Assembly: GCA_029817715.1 (NCBI GenBank)
Contig: JARUPY010000083.1
Location: 1,240,001 to 1,304,000 of the forward strand
Direction of reading: 5' to 3'
From: Melastoma dodecandrum
Taxonomy: Eukaryota; Streptophyta; Magnoliopsida; Myrtales; Melastomataceae
Length of the DNA: 64,000 nt
Below, in pieces: positions 30,436 through 42,469 of the stretch. A program made the position numbers and the translations under genes. Below the pieces are notes generated by a model. That model had not been told where the DNA came from, searched no databases, and worked only from the letters and a program-made list of their open reading frames with translations. The stretch's first letter is position 1; each line of letters starts with the position of its first letter.

Positions 30436-31456
30436 TCACATATTCTCTTTAAGAAGAGATTTCACCCAAGCTTCTTTCTCATCATCTTCAATGCTGATAA
30501 ATATACATGTGAGATCAACATCACATCCAATTCGACGAGTTGCTGTATGACGTTCCTCCATTGTTAACCCGGATAGTTTTCTAAGCTCCCCATTAATTTT
30601 CATTATTTTCTCACTTCTCATCGCATCTTCGCTCTTGATAGCATCTTCTGAAATCTTTGCGGCATTTATGATAGCAACTCCGAGTGTATCCGTGGCTTTC
30701 TCAATCATACTTGAGGTCTTCTCCAAAGCAATAATAACTTCTTCTGCAGTTACCACTTTTCTCTTCCTTTTACCGATTACTTTGTCCATCATATCTCTTT
30801 CAACTGAGGCTGAAATTGAATTTTCAATATCATTGCCTTCATTGAGAAGATTCTCATTTATCTCTTCTTCTCGATTTATATCCTCCTCAGCAGCCGCAAA
30901 ATCAACTGTTTCATTTCCATTAGCGCGATCTACACCAAAAATGGTGCGAAACTCTTCATAATATGGAAACGGCTTTTCTCTAAACTTTGCCGCTTTTCTG
31001 TGACTCTGTTCAATTGAAAGAAGGTATAGTGTCAATATTTATATGCATAAGATAAAATAACAAATCAACTTTAGTAAATAATAGAAGCGTACTCACTTGA
31101 AGATACTCGTCCCATACATTCTTCGGAGCCGTCACACATTTCATTATAGGATCCCAACCAAAGCCACTGTTGCTCTTTTTTGTCGACTCCATCATGTCGA
31201 GAACAATATTGAAATGATCTTTCAGCGTCTTCAGTCTAGACTCAATATGTGGTCTTGCTTTAATGCCACTCTCGGGAAGCTTTAACCTCATTGCTCGTTC
31301 AACAGCATCAAAAAATCCAGGCTTGAAACCACGATCAGCTTTATACTTACCCTCATTGTGCAGATCAAGGAGGATATCTACAAGGATGCGGTCCTCTTCA
31401 TTACTCCAACTTCTTTTATTTCTTCCTGGCCCTCTACTTCCTTCACTTGATTCCAT
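30436..31456 (-). CDS. Myb/SANT-like DNA-binding protein (Harbinger ORF1 type)
   Basis: Two exons, 31097-31456 and 30436-31005, with a 91-bp GT-AG intron. The joined frame is 309 residues without interruption. Residues about 12-110 form a Myb/SANT-like domain: the Trp-containing RSWSNEEDRILVDILLDLHN, FKPGFFDAVERAM, SRLKTLKDHFNIVLDMM and FGWDPIMKCVTAPKNVWDEY. SHRKAAKFREKPFPYYEE follows across the splice. The C-terminal part has a basic KRKRKVV patch (likely nuclear) and a helical region. In Harbinger elements this partner binds DNA and carries the transposase into the nucleus; similar host genes exist. The start at 31456 is chosen because the domain begins soon after; an upstream in-frame Met at 31498 is less likely. 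Confidence 0.75.
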
Positions 31457-31597
31457 TTGACACTTACTGAAAGCTACTATTTGCCAGCAACAGCACACAT
31501 TTCAACAAATAGAAAATACCATAGCATGAACAATACAAATCAAGTTAGGAAATCCACGAAACATATTGCAAAAAGATAGAAAATACCATAGTATGAC

Positions 31598-32981
31598 TCA
31601 TAATGTGTGTCCATTCATCCACTCATTAAACATAGATGATGCTAGATTATCTCTAAACGATGACCATTCACTAGATGTCTCTATTCCCGTGACAAACGTA
31701 GGATCTTCCAAATTAGAGAAGTCTTGTTGTCCCAAATTAAAAGAGTCTTCCAATGCATCTGTTGGCATCTCTCTCTTGAGAAAATTATGCAGAAAGCAAC
31801 AAGCTAAAATAATTCTATTCTGAATCTTGATTGGATAGAATGAAGGGCTTCTAAGAATAGCCCATCGCATTTTAATCATCCCAAAGCATCTTTCAATTAT
31901 ATTTCTAGCTGAAGAATGCTTCATATTGAAATATTCAGCGGCAGTAGTTGGTTGATGCCCGCTTCTCCAATCATTCAAATGATGTCTTTGTCCTCTATAT
32001 GGTGCAAGGAATCCTACACCATTTGTATACCCAGCATCCACAAGGTAATATTGCCCTAAAAGGTTAATGCATGATGAGTAAATATATACATCTAACTTAA
32101 TCTTTTGTGCAATAAAAGAAAAATATTTCTTACCAATGGGTACTTTTAAACCATTTGGCCTACATAATGCTTCACGAAGCACTCTACCGTCAGCAGCCGA
32201 TCCCTCCTAACCAGCTAAAACATATGTGAATAGGCCATCATGAGAACAAGCTGCCAAAACATTGGTGGCAATCTCTCCTTTACGATTTCTGTATCTAGGC
32301 TTATCCTTTAAAGGCACAATGACCTTAATGTATGTTCCATCGATTGCTCCAATGCAATTCTATGTTTTAAAAAAGAAAAGAAACAAACATAAATAAAATA
32401 AGACAAATGAACACTTATAAATCAAATATATAAAATTAATATATATTTACCTTAAACCATTTCCATTTTTCATCAAGTGAACCTTCGGGTATTGGCTCAG
32501 GCTTCTTAATTAATTCTTCGTGTAGACGTATGACATTGTTCAACACATTACGAAAGTGTCGACTTATTGTTTCTCCCGAATGATGAAACCTAAATTTGAT
32601 AACTCTATTCTTCACATGATGCGCTAATATGTGCAAAAACAATGCCACTTGCTCATCTACCATCATATGCTTCGTATCTTTTAACTTGCCCACATTTTGA
32701 AGCATAGCACATAAAGACTTGAATGTGCGAATATTCATCCTCAATTGTTCAATACACATTTGATCACTTCGGTATACCAAATCATGCATATGTTCTCTTC
32801 TAGAGCAGAAATCAATCACGTATCTTCTTCCCAATGATTGATTATTAAGTTGTGACATCAATATCACCAATGAATGGAGAAATTGATGCAATAAGTGCAA
32901 GATATTCAGCCAATGAGCAATCACGGTCACTATTCTCGTGTTACTTGCAATTCTTCTCCTTATCAAAGGTAAACGAGCCAT
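31598..32981 (-). pseudogene. HARBI1-like Harbinger transposase with a nonsense codon
   Basis: Three exons by GT-AG: about 32452-32981, 32130-32358 and 31598-32056. The N-terminal part is helix-rich (FKSLCAMLQNVGKLKD, then VALFLHILAHHVKNRVIKF, then GETISRHFRNVL). The DDE_4-type nuclease has Asp in NCIGAIDGTYIKV, Asp in YYLVDAGYTNGVGFLAPYRG and Glu in ARNIIERCFGMIKMRW, so the catalytic triad is present. Between the first and second Asp, the frame is broken by TAG (plus strand CTA at about 32207-32209) in the motif VLAG-stop-EGSAADGRVLRE, where the family has Trp. The protein would cut and paste the element's ends; as it stands it is inactive unless another copy supplies the enzyme. Confidence 0.85.
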
Positions 32982-32999
32982 TACTGCAGGAAATAATTA

Positions 33000-35335
33000 C
33001 AACACATTCATCCCCCCAAGAGACAGAGAAGAAGAGAAAAACAAAAAGACATCCAATTATTAGTGCCAGCTGTAATCAATTCACCAATTTGGTGATCAGA
33101 CTCCTTCCTTACTAAGTGCTAATTTTTTAATCTCCATTATTGAATACTAAATTCCCACCTCAAAACGGATTATACTCGTCATTAACAAAAAGACATAAAC
33201 ATCCAGACAAGCCCAACCCATTGTGTTTCACAAAAGCTCAGTGCCTGATTTGAACAGGAAACAAATCTGAATTTGGACAAGCAAAAGAGCCAATTATATC
33301 AAGTCATCAACTGATAAAAAAAAAACACAAGAAGATTTCCAGCAGGACCATCATCAACCCACATCAATATCACAAATGCCATAATGACTATCCTAAAACT
33401 AGAATTAGATTAGCCCACCCCGCTTTTTATTAAATTTGTCTAGTATCCCCACCCTTACAATTGTCACAAAAATCTCAAAAAGGTGTCAATACTCAGATAA
33501 GGATGACCCTTCTCGCTCGCTCACACGCACATCGATGATTAATCAAAAAAACCCAAGGACGACCCAAAACGGCTAAAAGAGGGGGACGAAAACCCAGAAC
33601 CCGAAAATGACTAACAGCCAACCCCCAATCCACAACAACGTCCATACATGAGAAAATCAGAGCGAAGCCCCTCTGCCCCCTCCCCGCACGGCAACTACAG
33701 CGGAGGTCACGGGAAGATCCGCCGAAAATCAGCAAAACCACATCACCCAAACCCACGTCAACCCAAAACGGAAAGCAAAAGTCACATATCGGAGAATCTT
33801 TACCTTGCGAAATGAAGGCGAAAAGTCACGTATCGGAGATTCTTTTCCTTGTGAAACGAAGGAAACAGGCAATTGGATCCAAATGTAATGTAATTCCACC
33901 CCTCCAATTTTTTGAGGATCATCGAGCTAATTTAACCTCACTTAACAGAAAAAAAAAGAGAGATTATTAATTGTGGGGCGATGAGAGGACTAGGCAAAGG
34001 CGCAGGGGGGGAAAGTAAGTTGGTCGTAATTGGGGGGGCCCTCGTCGTCCATCGCCCCCATTGGATGGACGACCCAACTCTGCCCTATTTTTTTATGGTC
34101 AAGTCCGTGACATTTCACATTTAAACGAAAAAAACAGAAGGAATAACGACGAAATTTAGATGATGTGAACCGGGGCTACATTTTCGGCTTCCCCATGGTT
34201 TTCTAGTAATCTACCCCTCCTTTTTCCAACACTATGTGTAAAAGAGTGGCGACTTCCAACACTACGTACGGTAAAAAAAGTAAAGTTTGCCCAAAGTTCC
34301 TGTTTAAATGCAGCCGTTTTGTTTGAACACTCAACCACCATAACTAGATGTCCTACCCAGGTCTACTCTTAATTAGTCGGAACGAAACTCCGAAAATCGA
34401 AAGAGTAATCAAAACAAAACAAAAAAATAGACTTTTATAGTACATGCGAAAAAATCTACTTACTAAGAGAGTAACTCTGAGATCCCGTAATTTATCGTAT
34501 CATATGTCCAATCAATTACCACAAGTTATAAAAATGGCCTACATCAAACCATAAAACACATTAAATACATGAAATATGCATATCTCAATAACTTTAGTGA
34601 GATTTTATATATTGTCTTATATTACAATCCGTTTCAGAAAATAAGAAAAGCAGAAGGTTTAAAGATATACGATTAATGAAACACAGAGAATTTCCTATAT
34701 TTCGATGTAATGCTACGTGCTGTGTTTACCGATTAAGAAACGAGTCATGTATAGATCCTTCGAGTGAGCATGAAATAGTTAATGAGTCGGATACTAGTTG
34801 GCCTTATTAAGTCATTCCCAATTGAGTCTAAATACGAATCCAATTACTCGTTTTTTCTCCCTACGTTTTTAAGTTGTCTATTACCCTTAGTATAAAAAAA
34901 AATCCACCGTACTTATTCTCATGACCGTGACAAATTAATAATTTTTTTGTTTAGTTTTCAATTTAAAATAAATGAATCAGGAATCTCTAAACAATTTGAG
35001 ACAAAATGAAAAAATGAAATTTTAAAGCTCATATAAATATTACTTTAGGAAGACGAATGTAAAAATGAGAAATTGAGTTTATTGTGTTGTATTTCTGATG
35101 GATATTCTTAGCATGATATCATCATAGATTCATATCAAGGTAAGAAAAATAATTGATAGTCCGACAATTTTGTCTATTCTAATAATTTATTTGTTGTACG
35201 AGATAAAGATGCCATTCAGGGGACCACAATTCTATATTTCCGTCTCTTAACGACAAACGTTTCTAGGAGTAAGCATCGGGTCGGGTAAAACCCAAAAACA
35301 GGTACCATAAAATCGATGTCAATACATATTTTCGA
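33000..35335. other. Intergenic sequence right of the Harbinger pair
   Basis: No gene recognised. A 44-bp direct tandem duplication lies at 33777-33864 (AAAAGTCACATATCGGAGA and the same again). The frame at 33493-33756 has no recognisable domain. 34725-34925 is the partner of the dispersed repeat at 25245-25440. Confidence 0.4.
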
Positions 35336-35340
35336 AGTTT

Positions 35341-35496
35341 GGCCCTATCCGTAACAGCGTTTGTGATTTCGCCGTTAGCGTTACGAATAGGGCCTAATTA
35401 AAAACTAAAATTGATTTAAGACCAAATTAAAAACTTTTAAAACGATAGGCCAAACGTAAAGTTCAAATTCATTGGGCCAAATATTGATATTTTTCC
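35341..35496. repeat. Half copy of a foldback MITE
   Basis: Shares GCGTTACGAATAGGGCC, AACTTTTAAAACGATAGGCC and GGGCCAAATATTGATATTTT with the right arm and flank of the palindrome at 36106-36305. The left arm is largely missing. Confidence 0.65.
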
Positions 35497-36105
35497 AAAT
35501 AAAAACCACACTTTATAAAAAAAAAATTATAAGAAAATTTTTTTTTAATCATATATAACTTTTTATTAATTTTAATCATATATATATGTGTGTTTGCACT
35601 GATGGGTGACAGAAGAAGTTCAATGGAGGCTTTGGAGGATGGGTTGTCTTTATAAGAAACAAAATCATAAATAACCAATTCAAGCGGTAAACGACTCGAG
35701 TTTGTTATGGAGATCTCATATCGAATCCTATTATATATGGTGACTCTTGTTAGAAGACTCACACATATTAAAGTTAAGTGCATTACTAATGTTGAGTCCG
35801 AATTTGTCTGACCGAAGTTTCGAATACCAGACAAGCAAAAAAAAAAACACATATCAATTGAATAACTCGAGGGAAGTGAGGCGAGAGGAGGGGTATGAAA
35901 GTACAAGGAGGATAGCATCCTGAAGCTTGTTATGTTGTCGTGTGTGCGTCATGTCATCAAAATTAAATGTAAACGGAGGCTAAAATTAAGCAAAATTAGT
36001 GAACGTGTTCTACACATCGGGATAGATAGGGATTAGTTGGTTCCGAATGGGTTGTTTCAGACGTGACCCTGAAACCTAACCTATAACGTTTGTTTCCTTA
36101 TTTTT

Positions 36106-36305
36106 GCCAACTTTACGTTTTGGCCTGACGTTTTAAAAGTTTTTAATTTAGCCTTAAATCAATTTTAGTTTTCAATTTGGCCATATTCGTAACGCTAACG
36201 GCGAAATCGGAAACGCCGTTACGAATAGGGCCAAATTGAAAACTAAAATAAAATTAAGACCAAATTGAAAACTTTTAAAACGATAGGCCAAAACGTAAAG
36301 TTGGC
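36106..36305. repeat. Foldback MITE, about 200 bp
   Basis: The left arm starts GCCAACTTTACGTTTTGGCC and the right arm ends in its reverse complement. The arms pair over about 95 bp with the centre near CTAACGGCGAAATC. The right-hand flank AAATTCATTTGGCCAAATAT is shared with the half copy at 35341. Confidence 0.75.
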
Positions 36306-36392
36306 AAATTCATTTGGCCAAATATCGATATTTTGCCTAGATTAAATAGATTCTAGATTCTAAATTTTTAAGGTGTAAAAATATATAATTAA

Positions 36393-37522
36393 GGCTAAAT
36401 TATCAAATATATCATAAACTTTGGCATTTTCTTTCCAATTTAGCCTAACATTTGAAAAATATCCTCTTACATCCCAGCGTTGGGCCGTTATCTCTTTTTT
36501 ATCCTCTGTTAGTTGTCTATACTAACGGAGTCTTACGTGGCGCTGACGTGGTAATTAACGTCGTTAATGCCACGTTTTATCTATTTTTTCTCAGGCTAAC
36601 TTATCAAATATATCTTAAACCTTGTTACTTTTTTCTAATTTAGCCTAACATTAGAAAAATATCCTTTTGCATCCCAACGTTAGACTGTTATCTCCATCAT
36701 ATATCAGTAGCTGTCCGCAATACGAACAAATCTTGTACTAGATTTTTTAGCTATTATGAACAAATTGTAGTTGTTCTAATTAGAGTCAAAGTTAAATGTT
36801 TTAAACATATTCAGGATTACTAGAATTTCAGGACATGCCCATGTAAACACATTGTCATACATTATCTAGGCAAACACACAGTCATTGTCCAAGCAAATAA
36901 CACTGTTTAAGTATGTCAATATTGTTATACAAACGCACAACTCCAAACCAACATTATTGTGATGTCAGCTTTTTGGGGTTAGAATCGAGGGTGAGGGTGT
37001 GATATTGTTAGGGATTATGGGTCGGGGTGAGATTGTGGTTGGGTGCCGGTGCAGGATTGGCCAGAAATATGATTAAAATATTCGTTAAGAGTGTGATTAA
37101 AATATATTTGGGGCTTTATTCAAGGGTTATGGTGCAATTTGAGAAAAAAAATAGATTAATCGTGGTGCCGACAGCTTTAATTGTCTTATCAATGTCACGC
37201 AGGACTTCGTTAGCGTCGACCACTAACAGGGTTCAACGTCGGGATGTAAGATGATATTTTTCAAATGTTAGGCTAAATTGGAAAAGAAATATCAACGTTT
37301 ATGATATATTTGATAATTTATTATGGAGAAAAATAGATTGAACATGGAGTTGACGGCGTTAACTGTCATGTCAGTGCCACGTTCGACTCTGTTAGCGGGG
37401 ATGGCTAACCGATGATATAATTGAGATAACAGTCCAACGTTGGGATGTAAGAAGATATTTTTCAAATGTTAGGCTAAATTGAAAAAATGTATCAAAGTTT
37501 AGAATATTTTGAGTATTTAGCC
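36393..37522. repeat. Compound foldback with two repeat units in each arm
   Basis: Units of about 200 bp begin GGCTAAATTATCAAATATATC and contain TTTAGCCTAACATTTGAAAA, CATCCCAACGTTG and a GTTAATGCCACGT-like block. Two direct units lie at 36393 and 36594. Two more lie in inverted orientation between about 37100 and 37522. Spacer of about 350 bp; no coding capacity. Confidence 0.65.
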
Positions 37523-37529
37523 TATAATT

Positions 37530-39240
37530 AATGAAAGCTGAAACATGAAAAATCTCACAGGATTCTTGAACTGATGAATTGCAGGCATAGTGGTTATCTC
37601 GAGTCCAACATTTATGCGAAGAACTTTGTTTGAAACAGCGACTTTAATGTGGCAAGATGAAGTCGCTCCATGGGCATCTAATCCGGTCATCATGAAGTTG
37701 TTATTCAAAGTAGTACCTTTGTCTTGCTACCCGAAAGTCGCTATTCTGCAACTAAAGTCGCTACCTAAATAAGCGAATTTGGGAATGATACTCGCCTAAT
37801 TTTAAAATTTATGATCGTATTTCACAAATTACTTTTAAAAATAAACTTACGTAGGTATATTCCTCTCCTTTTCCAGTTTTATAGCAAAAACACATGCCCC
37901 AATCAGTTGTATTTGAGAAGGCACAAAAGGGATTAAAAAAACATTAATTTAGAATACATAATTTACTTAAATTGATAACGAGTTCTCTTAGTACACCCAC
38001 TGTATTTTAATTTTTGTGATGCATTTAATATGTTTCGTAAGTTATGTTTCAGGTATTTATAAGTTGTGTTTTTCTTATTTTTAAACATTTTTAAGTTATA
38101 AAACTATATTTAATGACATTACACCCGTTTACAGAACTTTTTTCTCCTCCTTATCCATACAAGAAGTGTCATATGAACATTAATATTTTTTAAAAAAAAA
38201 AAAACGAAACGTGGTTAATTGTTGTCCCGGCCAAAACCTATGCGGGAATCCAAACTTCTGATGATATTCTAAATTATAAAATAAGGCCGATGTCCCAGTT
38301 TTCTTTTCTCCTCTTTATATTCCCCTTTCCCTATATGGATGTGGATTTAGATATACAAGTTGAATTTTGACTAAACTGAAAGGTTTTCAAATAAAAGTAC
38401 AAGTGAATGTAAAATGAAATCCTATCATACTTATAAATTTAAAAAAGAAGAAATTACCTTTCATAATTTAAAAAAAAAACAAATTTTCTATAATTTATGA
38501 AGCAACTAAAAGATCAATCAATGATCACGTTAAATGAGTTTAGGGAAGTTGTGAAAATGGATTTGGAATTCCATTTGAATTGAGATGTCCTCCTCCGCAC
38601 CAAATTGTAGTTGAGATTGAAATCGACGCTACTCTCGGAGTACAAATATTAGGGGAAAAGGATCTCATTCCTTTCTTTCCATGCGTAGATATGATGGATG
38701 GATGACATTAGAGGGAAGCAAAGCGTTAGAAGTTGAATGAATGATCGGGTAAAGCAAGCTTTTGCATTTACTTCCATTTTTCCTCTGAATGTGTAAGGAT
38801 TCAAGAAAAAGGGGGCAGCCATCTTCGGCAAACATCCGAATGTATGGTCTTAGGCCCGCCCATAGAGCCCACTTCTCTTAATAACAAAAAAAGCCCACCT
38901 TTCTTGTTTAAAAGAACTCATATAATCTTTGTACAAAATTCATGTATGATTAAACCGACCTCATATTTGGTTGATTAATTTGAATCAGAAGGTGTTTTGT
39001 TTGAAATTGATTAGCATTAGATAGAAAAGAATAAGTTGAACGAAGTCGACCCATCTAAGTAGTTTCTTCTTCCAACACATAGGCATTTAAAACGTTTCGG
39101 GGGTCCCTCCCGGAACGTGGCGATTAAATTTACATTTTGTTTCGAGACGAGATTTTAAGGAAAATAAGAATTAAAAGTATTGACTAGGTTTTCCTGAATT
39201 TTTTTTTTTTTTTAAAGTTGGCGATAAATTAAATCCAGAA
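37530..39240. other. AT-rich intergenic sequence
   Basis: No convincing gene. Only frames of about 60 residues without known domains. Confidence 0.35.
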
Positions 39241-39246
39241 AGACAT

Positions 39247-39693
39247 CTAACAAACATCAGACAGGCTGATCAAACCCTTGTTGTCATCGAGAGAGATTGA
39301 ATTCCTCTTAATGAACTCCAAACAATCCGCGATCGCCTCCGAGTAGAACTTATAGTTACCCGACCCGGAATAAATGAGAGCCGACGTGGAAGAGGAGGAG
39401 GAAGAGGACGATGACGACCCGGATCTCCATCCGACTTCGTCTGACCTTGGCTTGGGAGGCTTCCAGGGAAGGAGGACGCAATGACCGTACGGGCACAACC
39501 GTCGTCTCCACCGCTTCAAAGCCCGGAAAACTTTAGCAACCCTGACACGAAGCCGTTGGATGGAGAAACCGAGACTCTTCTTCTTCTTCTTCTTCTTCTT
39601 CTTCTTCTTCACGGTGGGCATGACCTTGATGCGTATGTCAGGTTGAGGGCGGACTCCGTTTGCGACTACTCTCCTGTAGTAAGAAGGCTCCAT
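39247..39693 (-). CDS. Small basic Lys/Ser-rich plant protein
   Basis: A single-exon frame of 148 residues (MEPSYYRRVVANGVRP). Residues about 29-39 are a run of 11 lysines encoded by a CTT/AAG microsatellite, followed by a basic amphipathic segment (SIQRLRVRVAKVFRALKRW). Residues about 93-102 are a run of ten serines. The C-terminal motif YSEAIADCLEFIKRNSIS resembles the end of a family of short plant proteins often labelled josephin-like, recalled only from general knowledge. Function unknown. TATTTATTTATG lies about 100 bases upstream on the minus strand. The stretch is higher in GC than its surroundings, as expected for a coding segment. Confidence 0.6.
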   Translation of the reverse strand: MEPSYYRRVVANGVRPQPDIRIKVMPTVKKKKKKKKKKKSLGFSIQRLRVRVAKVFRALKRWRRRLCPYGHCVLLPWKPPKPRSDEVGWRSGSSSSSSSSSSTSALIYSGSGNYKFYSEAIADCLEFIKRNSISLDDNKGLISLSDVC

Positions 39694-39829
39694 CTGTTCG
39701 TTTGTTTCGTTTTGGTTGGCAAATGGTAAATAAATCAGGGAGAGAGGGAGATGGGTGGTGATGAAGAAAGAGGAGTTGAGTTAGGGGAGTGCATAAATAA
39801 ATACAATTAATTATTACTATCATGATAAG

Positions 39830-42050
39830 GTGATGTTTTTGTCGGTCGACTTTGAATTAGTATTTAATAATTAAAAAAAAACACACACTTTGGTGATTGG
39901 TGAAGGTTTCATGGGCATAATTCCACCGGAAGCTTGGGCTCCCATTAAAATATTGAGTCTCTCCACCGTAAATTTCTTTCTTCTTTTTGTAGGTTTTGCA
40001 TTTATGGTGATTTATCTAAAATTTTCACAAAAGTTTTGACTAATTATAAAGTAAAATTTTCAAGCTCAGAGAAATGAGAGGGTAGTTTGGTCCCAAACCA
40101 GGGAAAAAAAATTAATTTGTATTTTGGATTTGGAGTGTTAGTTGATGACTTTTAGTGGGGAGGTGTTGTTGTTGTTTGTGAATGCGAGGCTATTACTTAA
40201 AATACTTTTTTTGTTATATTTATAGCTTAGCTTATATAACTTGGGTGCGTCTTCTAATCGTCAAATTTAATTTCGAATATAAATTAAACGACAACCACGG
40301 TCTTGCCAAGATCCGAAGGAGCGATCAAATGCAATTCTTTTGAAATTCACATGGCTGCCCGAGATTCATGGGGGAAGAGTTTGGTGATTAAATTATTAAA
40401 CATCACTCCTTGATGGTAATCAATGTTTTAATTTCTAATCGATTAAGAAAAATTACATAATAAAGTCCTTGAGCCAAAGTTTCTACAATTTTCAATATTT
40501 AGCGGCTCATGAAACTTTTACCGTGAAAGTATATATATTTTTACAAAACTTATTAATACTGTTTCATAAAAATATGTACATTTTTATGACCCATTATAAA
40601 TGTCGTCGGAAAAAATTTCGTAATTTGTAAACATTATTTCGTAAAAGTGGAGGAAATAGTATCGTCCAAGTACAGAAATTCCCGTGAGCCTAAATTTAGC
40701 ATGTTACTCTTGTTTTGGATGGAGCATGAGAAATAGCTTCTTCAAATTAAGAAACAAAAACTAATAATTTGAACCTACAAATAAACATCATTCCAGACGC
40801 GACGGGAGGTTTCGAGAAATCAAAAATTTAAATGAAGGTGGGGGGGGAGGCTGGTGGAGTTGTACGTCAGATGAATTTTGGGGGGTGCTCTCCTGCCTGA
40901 TTGGACAGACAATGTAGAAAAGCCGGTGCTTACCACCACCTAATATTTTCATTGATTCGAAATCCCTTACCATTATATAAATATCACTCACGGATGAAAT
41001 AAGCTATGTGTTTTCAAAAGGCCGGTGAAATGAATTTATTATTCACTTTACCCCATTAAAATAATTCCCAATGTCCGAATCTTGTTGATAAGAAGAGATA
41101 TTAAACTTTGGAAGAGTGACTAGTATATTATATCCAATAACGCATTAACCACATACCACGTACGCGATTTAGTGATTTGATTTGATCTCTAAAGAGAGTA
41201 AGTAAATGCACAACCAATGGATATTTTCACATGAGAGGACTCTATTTAAGAAATCTCGCACACGTTATATCAATTCCCATTACGTCCGAAATCACACACC
41301 CTCTCTCAATCACGAGGTTAAAAAAGAAGTTGTGATTTTGAATGTGTTGAAAGTATGGGCTTCCTCCTTTATTGACTGACTAAAAGAAGACATACAACTT
41401 GAAAACTTTTCCTGATGAGGTGAGGTTGGGGGGGTTGCAATTGGTTTTTGTTAAACTCTGTGGTTGATTGATTGATTGATGTTACAAAATATATTTTGTC
41501 ATATCAGATAGTGGAATTAGGTGGCCCCAAGAAAAATTGTATGTTTTTTTTTAGAATGAAGACAGACAAGACAATCATATATAAAAAAAACGCTCCTAAA
41601 TCGGACGAACTGTATGCGTCCGATTCCTAAGTGAAGGATCTACGGCTGGTTAGGATAGGTAGGGCCTTTGTTATGATGGGACGAAAAATAAAGGAACAGA
41701 GGCTGTGAAAAGGACTTGAAGGACCGACCAGTCATTATTGCCTTTATACAATTTGGGCATGAGGATGGGAGTTACCTACTTATTGCCTGTTTCTGTCGCG
41801 AACTGAACTCTAAATTTTACTTGAATGATCGTGGTGTGTATGCCTGTGAAGGCGCGACACGTGGTTGATTGCGGGTATCATCATGATCATCGTTGGTCCA
41901 TAGGCATGCGGACGAGGGCGGTTCGGTTCCTTGGACGTCTATTAACTGAGTATTACCCTTTTAAGGAACCATATGGTTTCACGAGTAAGTGGAAGGGGTG
42001 TGCTTGCGAACTGAACTCAACGGACTTGGCCCTAATCTACCGAAAGTTGA
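39830..42050. other. Intergenic sequence
   Basis: No gene recognised. A GATT microsatellite lies near 41465-41480. The 76-residue frame at 41825-42055 has no recognisable domain and abuts the LTR relic. Confidence 0.35.
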
Positions 42051-42465
42051 TGTAGCTAAATCAGTTTCATACATTATATTATTATTAGTTCTCAGGTAGA
42101 ATCAAAAGACACATAAGAGACTCTGCTTCACGAGGCGCAAATCTACAGCGCACTGTACCAAGTCTACAGCGTCAGCAGTGACGTCAGCACCAAGCCTGCG
42201 TTTCGCGACAACGAGTCTACAGCGTCAGCAGTGACGTCAGCTTCAGTCGCACCTCCAGCAGCAAGTCTACAGCGCCTCCATCATCCGTACCACCATTTTT
42301 CCTTCATTTTTTATGGCTGTAAGCGTTCGTTTACTTTTGTAAAACTTTGAATTTGTAACAGCCTTGTCCTTTATCATTGAAATTCATCTTTCTGGCGACC
42401 ACATACAATTCCCTGTGAGTCCAATTGCCAAATATTTCCGACGTGGTCCGTTTTCTACGCGAACA
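42051..42465 (+). repeat. Solo LTR related to the Tat-like element
   Basis: CTGGCGACCACATACAATTC, GTGAGTCC and GCCAAATATTTCCGACGTGG (42395-42450) match the reverse complement of 11715-11780 in the Tat-like 5' LTR (CTGGCGACCACAAACTCAAT, GTGAGTCC, GCCAAATATTTCCGACGTGA). 42105-42285 holds repeated TCTACAGCGTCAGCAGTGAC units. Ends are set by TG..CA only, and no target duplication is evident. Confidence 0.6.
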
Positions 42466-42469
42466 GATC

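Larger units (their letters stand above)
30436..32981 (-). mobile_element. PIF/Harbinger transposon coding core
   Basis: A HARBI1-like transposase and a Myb/SANT-like protein lie in the same orientation with about 140 bases between them, the standard two-gene content of plant PIF/Harbinger elements. The terminal inverted repeats and 3-bp target duplication were not located, so the element limits are wider than the span given (a possible left end is near 29719). Confidence 0.7.

Noticed and set aside
33493..33756. 87-residue minus-strand frame
   Set aside because: No domain and no evident promoter; lies in the upstream region of the Harbinger transposase.
41825..42055. 76-residue plus-strand frame as a small gene
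   Set aside because: No domain, and it runs into the solo LTR.
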